The position numbers and the translations under genes were made by a program. DNA of 60,202 nucleotides from the IMG/VR virus record IMGVR_UViG_3300004369_000751, positions 1 to 60,202 of that record. One strand, written 5' to 3'. The notes under the pieces are model-generated. The model ran no database searches, had not been told where the DNA came from, and was given only the letters and a program-made list of their open reading frames with translations. Below are positions 48,146 to 55,290 of the stretch, piece by piece; positions within the stretch are counted from its first letter, which is position 1; every line of letters begins with the position of its first letter. The stretch comes from a virus.

Positions 48146-50532
48146 TCGTTTGTTTTAAAGCATATCCAACGCCCACCAAAGTCTCGACCTTCCTCCGGAA
48201 TGATTCCGTACTTGAACAATCCATAAGACACAAGCCACTTGTAGAACTTGGTCCTTGAGATTGTCATTCGACTCTTCGGGCCGTAGTCGGGATACTCGCT
48301 GATGAACTCGTAGTATAGCTCTTGCTTGTAGACCCTGATTCCCGGCTCTAACATCTTGGCCGGCTCTGTGTTGTCTACCAATCCGCACCACTCGATGAAA
48401 TCGTGGGTGGTCTCAGCCGATAGCTGACGAATCTTAAGGTTGACAAACTTACTCTTCACAAGACCGGTTGTCAAGTAGTTCTTCAAGCAAGACACCATGT
48501 AGTTGTCGAACTCGCACCAATCATCATCATTCCAATCACCGAAGAACAGTTTCCCGAACTCATCAAATGGAGTGAAGTCCTTGGAGTAGTACTGATGCAG
48601 CTCCAACTCCCACTTACGACGAGCAAATGAGTTGCCTGCTCCCTTGATGGCGTAGTTCGTGGTGATAGCAATCTTCGGAGACTTAGAGAATGGAATCTTT
48701 ATGGCATCCTTGTTCTTCTTCTCAAGGGTGAGTCCCTCCGTTACCACACTGAACAGACGCTCGAAATCAAAGTGCTTCTTCACGTCATCGAAAACAAGAA
48801 TCTGCGTGTCGGCAGACACCAACTGATAGGCGAAAGACCGCTCGAATGCAAAAGACTTTCCATCTATGGTTACCACCTTCTTCATTTGGCTCAGTGCGTT
48901 CATAACTATTCCCTTTCCTGTTCCTCCCTCCGGATTGTCGGAGATGACCTCATCATTCAAGATGATGGCCGGGCAGTAGGAGAAGTTCTTGTAGCCATGC
49001 ATCATGAACCCAATCGTACTACGCATAGACTCAATCCGCTCCGGCTCTGTGTGGCAGATATTCTCGATGAACCTTTTGAAAGCAAAGGATGGAGATGTCT
49101 TACACTGAATGAAGTTCCGGTCAATGACTTGGTCTTTCCATACGTATCCTCCAAGGTCAAGGTAGTCAATCGGTATAACGTCCGACTTTGTAATCTTGAC
49201 AGCGCAGTTCCTGTAGTACAGGTACGCAGTGTCCTTGGTATCCTCGATGAAGTAGATGTCAATGGTGTTAAGCATCGACAAGAACTCATCCTTAAAGAAC
49301 CGAGTTTGGTCAGCGAAGTAGTTGTACACGTTGATGTCATCCAACTCAAGGAGATGATTCAGAACGAAGTCCTTAATCTCCTTCTCGGATGCATGGTCAA
49401 TCAAGTTGTTTGTCACCTTAACGAATACGTAGTTCTTACCTCCCTCGGGGCAGAACTTGTAGAACCCATTGTCCTCCAAGAACTGCTTGAAAAGGATGTG
49501 AACAATCTTGACAGCACCCTTATCGTTCTTAGTCCAAAAGGTTAGCTTGGTGTTCTCATCTTCGATTCTGTTTAGAACAGCATCCACAACATCCCCATCC
49601 AAGTCTGACTCCAATAGCTGAGACCGAACCTCTTTCTTGGATACACCTCTGCGTATCTTGTTTTTTACTTGGTTTACTCGCTCCTCATCCTCGTAGTACT
49701 TCGTTCCGAAGTTTCGGATGTTCTGATATGCTGAGTCTATTGTTCTTACAATCTCCGACTCTGTAAAGTCTGCTGTTGCGTATTGACTCAAGACGTATCC
49801 GGCCAAGCTCTTGTTGACACCGAAGTCATTAAATGCCATGGCCAAGACAAAAGCATTTTGGTTTCTCTGTCCCTCAATCATCGGGTACTTCTTTGTCCAC
49901 CACTTCACGAGTATGTCCACAATCTTGTTCTCATCTGTGATGGGAATGGTAGGTACATCCCGATACTTAATCACCTCGTTGTAGGATGCCTCCTCAATCT
50001 TATCCCAAACGAATGAGTTGTTGTTGATGTAGATGAGTGGGTCATATGACTCGTAGCAAACTCGGCTTATGTTCTTCGTTGCTTTGTCAAAGTATGGGGA
50101 GTTGAAGTGAGACTGAAGTGAGTTGAAGTAGTTGATATGGTTCTCGGGGTCTGCCGGAATCTTTACCAAAACCTTGAGTCCATTTCCGGATGGAGATATA
50201 AAGACCGAGTAAACGTACTTGTCTTTGCTTAGGCTCTCCTTGTCGGACAGCAAGTCCTTTTGCTTCTCGTATCCATCGAAGTCCAAGCAGATGATTCCGC
50301 TGTGCTCGAGGAGGGATGCATCGTTTCTTTTGTTGAACGTGCCTGAGAAACATATGGCCGGAAGCATCTTCTTCATCTCTTGTCGCTCAGGCTTCCTCTT
50401 CTCGTTGCGTATCTTCTTCACCAACTCCTTTGATGCTCCCTCGCGAATGCGATTAAGGATGGAGTCTACCGGCCGGAAGAATGGGGCTGAGGTATCCTTG
50501 ATGTTCTGAAATATTGTGACGTTTGTTGTCAT
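48142..50532 (-). CDS. primase-helicase (BT4734-like primase, SF3-type helicase)
   Basis: This 796-aa protein has an N-terminal part (residues ~50-180) with LEHSGIICLDFDGY, FISPSGNGLKVLVK and NISRVCYESYDP, the pattern of BT4734-type primase domains of Bacteroidota. A middle helical primase-C-like region follows. The helicase has Walker A NPEGGTGKG (~530-538) and Walker B ILVFDDV (~577-583), then an SF3-like sensor KIAITTNYAI. It is the main replication enzyme here, since no DNA polymerase is encoded. Its start codon overlaps the inverted repeat of the second duplicated regulatory element. Confidence 0.87.
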   Translation of the reverse strand: MTTNVTIFQNIKDTSAPFFRPVDSILNRIREGASKELVKKIRNEKRKPERQEMKKMLPAICFSGTFNKRNDASLLEHSGIICLDFDGYEKQKDLLSDKESLSKDKYVYSVFISPSGNGLKVLVKIPADPENHINYFNSLQSHFNSPYFDKATKNISRVCYESYDPLIYINNNSFVWDKIEEASYNEVIKYRDVPTIPITDENKIVDILVKWWTKKYPMIEGQRNQNAFVLAMAFNDFGVNKSLAGYVLSQYATADFTESEIVRTIDSAYQNIRNFGTKYYEDEERVNQVKNKIRRGVSKKEVRSQLLESDLDGDVVDAVLNRIEDENTKLTFWTKNDKGAVKIVHILFKQFLEDNGFYKFCPEGGKNYVFVKVTNNLIDHASEKEIKDFVLNHLLELDDINVYNYFADQTRFFKDEFLSMLNTIDIYFIEDTKDTAYLYYRNCAVKITKSDVIPIDYLDLGGYVWKDQVIDRNFIQCKTSPSFAFKRFIENICHTEPERIESMRSTIGFMMHGYKNFSYCPAIILNDEVISDNPEGGTGKGIVMNALSQMKKVVTIDGKSFAFERSFAYQLVSADTQILVFDDVKKHFDFERLFSVVTEGLTLEKKNKDAIKIPFSKSPKIAITTNYAIKGAGNSFARRKWELELHQYYSKDFTPFDEFGKLFFGDWNDDDWCEFDNYMVSCLKNYLTTGLVKSKFVNLKIRQLSAETTHDFIEWCGLVDNTEPAKMLEPGIRVYKQELYYEFISEYPDYGPKSRMTISRTKFYKWLVSYGLFKYGIIPEEGRDFGGRWICFKTNE

Positions 50533-50686
50533 TTTAATGATGTTTTTATGACACTTAAGTAATTGATTATTAATTATATGTCGATTATGTCGATTTTAAA
50601 GTAAAAGTATATTTAAAAAATACTATTACAGAGAAAGAAAATAAGAGAGAGAGTAGGAGCGTTTATATTTTCGACATTTCCGACAT
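50527..50686. promoter_or_regulatory. duplicated regulatory element, copy 2 (before primase-helicase)
   Basis: The element has TGTCAT...ATGACA as a 27-bp inverted repeat (50527-50553, 24 of 27 positions shared with copy 1), two ATGTCGATT units in tandem (50578-50595), an AT-rich then AGAGAGAG-type purine segment, and CGACAT twice, 9 bp apart (50672-50686). The distance from inverted repeat to first ATGTCG (51 bp) equals copy 1. The outer span is 109 bp against 108. The inverted repeat covers the primase-helicase start codon. No CAAAnnTA box for leftward transcription is seen within it. Confidence 0.72.
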
Positions 50687-50742
50687 GAGAAAAGAATGGG
50701 GGAACGAATCCGCTCCCCCTATCTTTTTAGATTTGGCTTCAG
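50687..50742. other. end of the intergenic region upstream of the primase
   Basis: Together with copy 2 of the element, this makes a 210-bp gap between the SSB-like and primase-helicase genes. No additional gene or canonical promoter is seen. Confidence 0.5.
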
Positions 50743-51033
50743 TTAGAACGGAAGTCCATCGCCATCCACATCAGGAGCATGAGCAGGTTCAGGTGCTGAC
50801 CGAGTCGGTGCTTGGTCTCCACCCTTCGGTTGCCACGTGTCGAGTTCGATGTAGTAGTTACCGCTTCGCGCTTGCTTAATCTGAAGGTTCACCCATCCCT
50901 TCCGCTCGTTGTCCTTCATGAACTGAATGGCCTCATCGACCTTCATGGATAGGCTTCCAACAACGAAGTTGGGTGCTGACTCTTGACGCTTAAATGAAAA
51001 GCCGTCTGCGAAAACTTTTTCTTGTTCGCTCAT
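50743..51033 (-). CDS. SSB-like protein with acidic DGDGLPF tail
   Basis: The start at 51033 is chosen because the upstream part of the frame (to 51108) has no counterpart in usual proteins. The 96-aa product has a compact domain (residues ~20-70, with VNLQIKQARSGNYYIELDTW) and a Pro/Ala linker. It ends with DVDGDGLPF, the acidic tail through which SSB proteins recruit partners. It sits with annealing and exonuclease genes, so single-strand binding is likely. The fold is inferred rather than matched. Confidence 0.65.
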   Translation of the reverse strand: MSEQEKVFADGFSFKRQESAPNFVVGSLSMKVDEAIQFMKDNERKGWVNLQIKQARSGNYYIELDTWQPKGGDQAPTRSAPEPAHAPDVDGDGLPF

Positions 51034-51123
51034 ATAAAATGGTATTTGTTTTCCCCTCAGATAAATTTGTGATTGTTCTCCTCTCTTGAGCCCAAGGGGT
51101 TCGCCCAATTGATTTGATTTTTT

Positions 51124-51143
51124 GCGTCTCCTCCAAGAGACTC
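51124..51143. repeat. palindromic element copy
   Basis: GCGTCTCCTCCAAGAGACTC, slightly degenerate, directly abuts the stop codon of the RecE-like gene. No T run follows in the minus direction. Confidence 0.75.
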
Positions 51144-51887
51144 TTAGAGCAACTCCATTTCAATGTAGTGGTTGTCCACGCTATCGAATGCTGTCGGCCC
51201 GAAGTATCTGTTGTAGACCTCTATGGCCTGCTCAACCTTCTGCTTGCCGAACATAAGGAACTCCTCTGTTGGCCGGAACACACCGAGCTGTGCTGTCTCC
51301 TTGTCAATGACGTAGAACACCAATGGCTTACCGAATAGCTGCTCGTAGAGCCAAGCCTGAGAGTCGTAGTTGTACGCTCTTGCAGAGTACTTGAATCGGT
51401 GTATGTCTCCGGTGGTCTTTAGGTCAATGAGAATGTTCTCAGAGACAATGTCCGCCTTGCCCTTCCAAAGTTGACCAAGAACCTCCTTCACCTCCGGAAC
51501 TTCGTACTGATTTCCCGGCCGATAGATTTCATCGTAGAAGTGGATGTTGGCTTTCATCACCGATACAAGGTGCTCGATGTTCTCCTTCTCGTGCTGAAGA
51601 AGTGCTATCTCAAGTCCGCTCTCTGCAATAAACTGCTTGTAGATGTTGGTGTTTCTTGTGGACGCATCAACAAATGGAACTGACTCTGCCTTGTCAGGCT
51701 CAATGAGTAGCTGATGAAAGTACCTTCCCTCCAACAAAGACTTGGAATCGTCTCGACGTTTGCGGTAGTCCTTCGGGTTCGCGAGAAGAACTCCTATGTC
51801 GGAGTTCGACAGGAATTTCCTGCCGAACTCTCCATAGTAGTCAGAATCATCTTGGAGTCTTTGGATGATTTGCTGTTTGTTCTTCAT
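51144..51887 (-). CDS. RecE-like exonuclease (PD-(D/E)XK)
   Basis: This 247-aa protein fits the exodeoxyribonuclease VIII/PDDEXK_1 family. It has GRYFHQLL with His58, GKADIV with Asp146, LIDLKTT with Asp155 and Lys157, and a helix with Gln177 in YDSQAWLY. It should resect double-stranded ends 5' to 3' to supply single strands for the DUF1071 annealing protein, whose gene overlaps it by 4 bases. The pair is a phage recombination module. Confidence 0.88.
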   Translation of the reverse strand: MKNKQQIIQRLQDDSDYYGEFGRKFLSNSDIGVLLANPKDYRKRRDDSKSLLEGRYFHQLLIEPDKAESVPFVDASTRNTNIYKQFIAESGLEIALLQHEKENIEHLVSVMKANIHFYDEIYRPGNQYEVPEVKEVLGQLWKGKADIVSENILIDLKTTGDIHRFKYSARAYNYDSQAWLYEQLFGKPLVFYVIDKETAQLGVFRPTEEFLMFGKQKVEQAIEVYNRYFGPTAFDSVDNHYIEMELL

Positions 51888-52519
51888 GACAATAGCTCCT
51901 TAATTTTGTTTGCAACCGCAGGAGCAATGGTGTACTTCCGCTTCAACTGAGCCACAATCTTATCGTATCCCAACTCCTTGTTGGCATTGACGTAGGACAC
52001 AACTCGCTCCCAATTCTCTGTGCCGGTCTTCAGTGACTCAAGGGCAGCAGTGCCACCTGTTGGGTTTGATTGCACATTCGCAGAGGGACGTGGGTTGCCC
52101 ATGGTCGGGGCAGCAGCCGGCTCACCGGGGATGTCCTCTCCGCTCCATAGTTGGATGCCGAGTCCATGCATGGCAATTGCCTTGGCTGTTGAACGCTGAA
52201 TGGATTTGTTTACATCCGTTGCAGTAATCTTCTCAACAGGTATTGGATTGTTGCGGTAGTCCATGATTGGAAGGTAGTCGATGTGCTCAATGCCATCAAC
52301 GGATATTCCAACCTTTACGTATCCTGTTCTGCCATCGGTGAAGAAGTTGAGCCCTGTCGCAGGGTCTTCATACACGTTCCGATTTGCGCTCGGATAGTTT
52401 GACTTTAGCATAGACCATGCCCATGCCCATGAGAGGTAGTCCAAGCCACCTTTGTTCTCGATTTTGTCCCTGAAAGGAACGCTGCTTAAGGTCTCGAAGA
52501 CCGATTTGGTTGTTGCCAT
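51884..52519 (-). CDS. DUF1071-like single-strand annealing protein
   Basis: This 211-aa protein has the DUF1071/Sak-type pattern LDYLSWAWAWSMLKSNYPSA near residue 26. A strand-rich middle with GRTGYVKVGISVDG follows, then NKSIQRSTAKAIAMHGLGI, a linker and a basic C-terminal helix domain. Members anneal complementary strands in phage recombination. It is coupled to the RecE-like exonuclease and close to the SSB-like gene. Confidence 0.85.
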   Translation of the reverse strand: MATTKSVFETLSSVPFRDKIENKGGLDYLSWAWAWSMLKSNYPSANRNVYEDPATGLNFFTDGRTGYVKVGISVDGIEHIDYLPIMDYRNNPIPVEKITATDVNKSIQRSTAKAIAMHGLGIQLWSGEDIPGEPAAAPTMGNPRPSANVQSNPTGGTAALESLKTGTENWERVVSYVNANKELGYDKIVAQLKRKYTIAPAVANKIKELLS

Positions 52520-52529
52520 ATGAATGGAT

Positions 52530-52829
52530 TTAAATGGTTACTGAATTGATTACGTCATCTAAGAAATAGCGGAACTCTTTTTGGTGTGATGACTTTGCCA
52601 CCTTGTTGATTCCATGGATGATTGTTGTGTGAGCCATGTCAATCCCTGCGTACTGAAGTAGCATTGTCTTGATGTCGCACACTCGAATCCCTTTCCTTTT
52701 ACACAGATAGAAGATTGTTTGTCGGGCATCTGACGCGTACCTGCTCCTGCTGTTGACTAACTCGTCTTGGCTGAGTTCGTACATCTCTTTGACGCGCTCA
52801 ACGATTGATTTAAAAACCTTTGAGTTCAT
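52530..52829 (-). CDS. DnaA-domain-IV-like protein
   Basis: This 99-aa protein matches the DNA-binding end of DnaA. It has RYASDARQTIFYLCKRKGIRVC, a helix DIKTMLLQYAGI, and MAHTTIIHGINKV where DnaA has the HSTVIHAI-type contact motif. It lacks an ATPase domain. With the similar protein at 45685-46188, this phage has two stand-alone DnaA-like DNA binders. Expressed from its own promoter at 52879-52909. Confidence 0.78.
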   Translation of the reverse strand: MNSKVFKSIVERVKEMYELSQDELVNSRSRYASDARQTIFYLCKRKGIRVCDIKTMLLQYAGIDMAHTTIIHGINKVAKSSHQKEFRYFLDDVINSVTI

Positions 52830-52878
52830 TTGATTTTAGTTGTTGTGCGGATGTCAAAGGGCGCATCCGCTTCGCCAC

Positions 52879-52909
52879 CAAAGATAGGTAATAGGGTGGT
52901 AACCACCAA
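52879..52909 (-). promoter_or_regulatory. leftward promoter (TTG-N20-TATCTTTG)
   Basis: On the minus strand a TTG (plus 52907-52909) and a perfect -7 box (plus CAAAGATA 52879-52886) are separated by 20 bp. The DnaA-like gene starts about 50 bases downstream. Confidence 0.78.
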
Positions 52910-52910
52910 A

Positions 52911-53288
52911 TTATCCGTAAACTAATTCACCGAGAATCATGTACTGAAAAACAACGTCGGCCTCACAAGCATCGCAGTATCCGTTTATAAGGTTTTGTAT
53001 TGAGATTTCGATGTCTGAGTCTTGAAGTAGTTTTGATAAGTTTTTCATAGCAACGCTTCGATACAGAACAGCTATCTCTTCTGTTGGCTCTTCTGCATCA
53101 ACTACTTTTAGTACATGGCCATCACAGAAGTTCCGATAGACTCTAACTGAGAATGGCTCATCAGGATAGCGATTCTTCAGGGTTTCATAGGTTCTTTCAC
53201 TGACATCAAACCAATGGTTTGAACCACCTTCAATTGCTGTAACGAAGAGAGACTCAAGGTCAATTTCTAATTCGATTGTTGTTTTCAT
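52911..53288 (-). CDS. conserved phage protein, unknown
   Basis: This 125-aa acidic protein has an N-terminal TTIELEIDLESLFVTAIEGG segment followed by HWFDVS. A central strand region and C-terminal helices with Cys120-type residues (GYCDACEAD) follow. Similar 'AIEGG..YW' proteins occur in other phages without known function. It follows a promoter at 53316-53346. Confidence 0.65.
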   Translation of the reverse strand: MKTTIELEIDLESLFVTAIEGGSNHWFDVSERTYETLKNRYPDEPFSVRVYRNFCDGHVLKVVDAEEPTEEIAVLYRSVAMKNLSKLLQDSDIEISIQNLINGYCDACEADVVFQYMILGELVYG

Positions 53289-53315
53289 GTTGTGTGTATT
53301 TGATTAATTGTTTAA

Positions 53316-53346
53316 CAAAGATTGCAATAAACTTCGACATATGCAA
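53316..53346 (-). promoter_or_regulatory. leftward promoter with extended -33 element
   Basis: On the minus strand TTGCATATGTCGAAGTT (plus 53330-53346) carries the -33 TTG. A 20-bp spacer leads to AATCTTTG, one mismatch from TAnnTTTG (plus 53316-53323). The 17 bp at 53330-53346 are repeated exactly at 59244-59260, and they contain ATGTCG. Confidence 0.65.
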
Positions 53347-53385
53347 GTGCCAAATGTCAATTAAATGTTAATATTTCAGAAAAGA

Positions 53386-53688
53386 TTATTTTCTACCCTG
53401 AACTCCGTAGTACATACTGAAGTAGTCCTTGTTTATAGCAACGAACTTTGGCTTGATGTTCCGGTTCAGAAAATCAACAAGGTACAGGAACTTGAAGTTG
53501 TACTCTTCAACCAATGCATTGTGGTCAAAATCTTCTTCATCACAATTACTGCACACATCTTCCCAAAATTCTGACTCAAGTTGATGTATCCTTTCAACTA
53601 TGTTCTCGACCTCGTACTTTATATCACGTTTCATCGACCTGTTTGTCGGCTTTTTGACAAGGCTTATCATACTTATGAAATCACTCAT
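53386..53688 (-). CDS. unknown protein
   Basis: This 100-aa protein has a basic N-terminus, a Glu/Asp-rich helical centre containing two Cys, and an aromatic C-terminus. No domain is recognised. It lies downstream of two exact 20-bp direct repeats that may control it. Confidence 0.6.
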   Translation of the reverse strand: MSDFISMISLVKKPTNRSMKRDIKYEVENIVERIHQLESEFWEDVCSNCDEEDFDHNALVEEYNFKFLYLVDFLNRNIKPKFVAINKDYFSMYYGVQGRK

Positions 53689-53711
53689 GGTATTTGTTTT
53701 TAATTGTTAGT

Positions 53712-53772
53712 TTAAATTCGTACCCTATCGGTAGTTAAATGTATGGTTTTGGTTAAATTCGTACCCTATCGG
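53712..53772. repeat. two 20-bp direct repeats upstream of the 53386 gene
   Basis: TTAAATTCGTACCCTATCGG occurs exactly twice (53712-53731 and 53753-53772), offset by 41 bp, about four helical turns. It sits between two leftward genes where an operator would be. No perfect TAnnTTTG is visible nearby. Confidence 0.85.
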
Positions 53773-53795
53773 GGGTTGTTTTGCCTATGCATTAG

Positions 53796-54188
53796 TTATG
53801 TGATATTTTCCATAACGAGTTTAAACACTTCCTTTGTTTCTTGTTCTGCCCAACTAATTATTTCTTCTTCCAAATCCATATTATAATTGTGCATTTCTAA
53901 GGAGTGGTGCATAAGTTCGTGAAATACACCGCCATAGGTATCATAATTATCTGCACACCTTTGAAGGTTAATAAACACAAATCTTGCATCTCCAAACTTG
54001 TAATTTTGGTCATCTTTAGGTACATAGTTTGCTAATCCCCAAATATAAGCATCATCTTTAGTGTTGGAATACAAAACACAATCCTTGTAATTAAGACCGT
54101 GCATTTCTTCTACTCCATAGTGCCAAAACAATTCACACGGACTTTTGCCGAGTAAAAGGGTGTATTTATCTCTTTTTATTTCTACCAT
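53796..54188 (-). CDS. small zincin metallopeptidase-like protein
   Basis: This 130-aa protein carries HELMH (residues 90-94) in a GGVFHELMHHSLEMH helix, with acidic Glu108-Glu109 as a likely third ligand in LEEEIISWAEQET. That is the zincin arrangement with a following Glu helix. It may cleave a host or phage protein, or be one of the short phage peptidases called IrrE-like. There is no signal peptide, so it acts in the cytoplasm. Its DNA is more AT-rich than its neighbours. Confidence 0.7.
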   Translation of the reverse strand: MVEIKRDKYTLLLGKSPCELFWHYGVEEMHGLNYKDCVLYSNTKDDAYIWGLANYVPKDDQNYKFGDARFVFINLQRCADNYDTYGGVFHELMHHSLEMHNYNMDLEEEIISWAEQETKEVFKLVMENIT

Positions 54189-54398
54189 TGTAAAGTTTTG
54201 TGGAATTAAGCATTATAATGTGATTTGGCCGTTCTTTTCTTGCGTTAACAAGCATAAAGGCAGACAAATCATAGTATGGTGTGGTTTAAAAGTCTAAAGA
54301 ACGTCTAAAGAACGTCTAAACGCTTTGCATTTTAGACATTTATTGTGCCATATAAGGGGTGAAACATTGGGAGTTTATCCCTTTAATGACAAGTTAGT
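54189..54398. other. intergenic region with 11-bp tandem repeats
   Basis: A gene-free 210-bp stretch between the tRNA-Leu-like gene and the zincin gene. It holds GTCTAAAGAAC repeated at 54292-54302 and 54303-54313, a partial third copy, and a GTCTAAA...TTTAGAC hairpin at 54314-54337. No promoter is recognised. Confidence 0.6.
54292..54323. repeat. 11-bp tandem repeat (GTCTAAAGAAC)
   Basis: Two exact copies plus a third partial one in tandem. The same GTCTAAA core also appears in the odd anticodon arm of the neighbouring tRNA-like gene. Confidence 0.8.
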
Positions 54399-54507
54399 AG
54401 TCAGGACAGGACTCGAACCTGTATTGCACGTCTGCATCTGTGGAGCTCTATCTCAAGCGTGTCTATTTAGACCTAACACAAGCGTCTACCAATTTCGCCA
54501 CCTGACT
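54399..54507 (-). tRNA. tRNA-Leu-like gene with unusual anticodon arm
   Basis: The minus strand forms a perfect 7-bp acceptor stem (AGTCAGG with CCTGACT), a D arm like class II tRNA-Leu (GGCGAAATTGGTAGACGC), and a T arm ACAGG-TTCGAGT-CCTGT. The region where the anticodon arm should be is abnormal: TGTGT and ACACG enclose a 13-base loop containing a GTCTAAATAGAC hairpin. A long variable region with TGCA-GACG-TGCA follows. The total of 109 bases is too long. It may have an insertion or be a non-decoding tRNA-like RNA. No CCA is encoded. Confidence 0.65.
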
Positions 54508-54515
54508 AATGATAG

Positions 54516-54547
54516 CAAATGTATGAAATGTTTCAACCAAATGCCAA
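54516..54547 (-). promoter_or_regulatory. promoter of the tRNA-like gene (TTG-N21-TACATTTG)
   Basis: Plus CAAATGTA (54516-54523) is a perfect leftward -7 box, and CAA at 54545-54547 supplies the -33 TTG at 21 bp. The tRNA 5' end is 8 bases downstream. Confidence 0.7.
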
Positions 54548-55030
54548 CTATAGATGAGATTTTACCTTCATCCAATATGATTCAGTAGATGCCTTAGACA
54601 TTCCATTGGGCCCTCCGTTCCAACACCGAGCAATTGACTCGTAGTCCAAGTCCTTGTGGTGCTTCTCCACAATCACCATCAGCATATCCACAGACTTGTC
54701 GCAGTCCCACCTGTCATTCATGGTGTATACTTCAGAACCCAATAGTCTGTTGACCTCCCTGACCATGATTGGTCTTATCTGCAAACATCCAACTGCATCC
54801 TCCCTTCTATTGTATGCACATTCGTTGCCCCTACTCTCAACCTGAATCATGCCTGCAATCAATGTGTTAAGAGAATCAACAATCAATCTCGTTTCTGAAT
54901 CAGCAATCATTGTAGAGTCTCTTCGAAGAGACTCTGTTTTGATTGGTTCATGCATTGGATTGTTAGGAATCACAACGAATCCAAAATAGCTGCCAATAAT
55001 TCCGGCAATGATAAAAGAGATTGTCTTCAT
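54548..55030 (-). CDS. membrane-anchored lytic transglycosylase
   Basis: This 160-aa protein has an N-terminal transmembrane or signal helix (residues 4-22). The SLT-type domain has catalytic Glu65-Ser66 in IQVESRG, GCLQI (81-85), and a late ARCWNGGP (135-141) in place of the usual AYNGG. It should cleave the glycan backbone of peptidoglycan from the periplasmic side. It lies in the leftward arm, far from the amidase-spanin-holin cassette. A palindromic element lies in its coding region (54913-54934). Confidence 0.85.
   Translation of the reverse strand: MKTISFIIAGIIGSYFGFVVIPNNPMHEPIKTESLRRDSTMIADSETRLIVDSLNTLIAGMIQVESRGNECAYNRREDAVGCLQIRPIMVREVNRLLGSEVYTMNDRWDCDKSVDMLMVIVEKHHKDLDYESIARCWNGGPNGMSKASTESYWMKVKSHL
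54913..54934. repeat. palindromic element inside the transglycosylase gene
   Basis: AGAGTCTCTTCGAAGAGACTCT, a perfect 22-bp palindrome, falls in the linker between membrane anchor and catalytic domain. It reads ESLRRDS, a different frame from the other coding copies. Confidence 0.88.
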
Positions 55031-55290
55031 GGTCTTGTGAATTTAATGGTTAATGAATTTGTGCTTGAGCCAACAAGTATGGCTATCTCTGATGAAGGAT
55101 GAGTCTCGTGATACAGGTCATACGTCCTGACCTTCTGCTCCACGTCCATGGAATGCCAAAGCCGAAGGATGCTGCCCATACCCATACGCTCATCTAAGTC
55201 CAAGATGTCTCGCTTGTCAGCCATGCTCAGGCTGAAGAACCACCTGTCAATTTGACCTATCAGTGGCTCAATTATGTTACGAAAAATCAT
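55027..55290 (-). CDS. unknown 87-aa protein
   Basis: A helical protein with an amphipathic N-terminus (IFRNIIEPLIGQIDRWFFSL) and a C-terminal region that could be a small HTH (HPSSEIAILVGSSTNSLT). It is coupled by overlaps to the genes on both sides of a leftward operon, 56501 to 54548. Confidence 0.6.
   Translation of the reverse strand: MIFRNIIEPLIGQIDRWFFSLSMADKRDILDLDERMGMGSILRLWHSMDVEQKVRTYDLYHETHPSSEIAILVGSSTNSLTIKFTRP

Noticed and set aside
48772-49545. 257-aa plus-strand frame inside the primase-helicase gene
   Set aside because: It is antisense to clear helicase motifs and its composition (Val/Leu/His/Arg) is that of a shadow frame.
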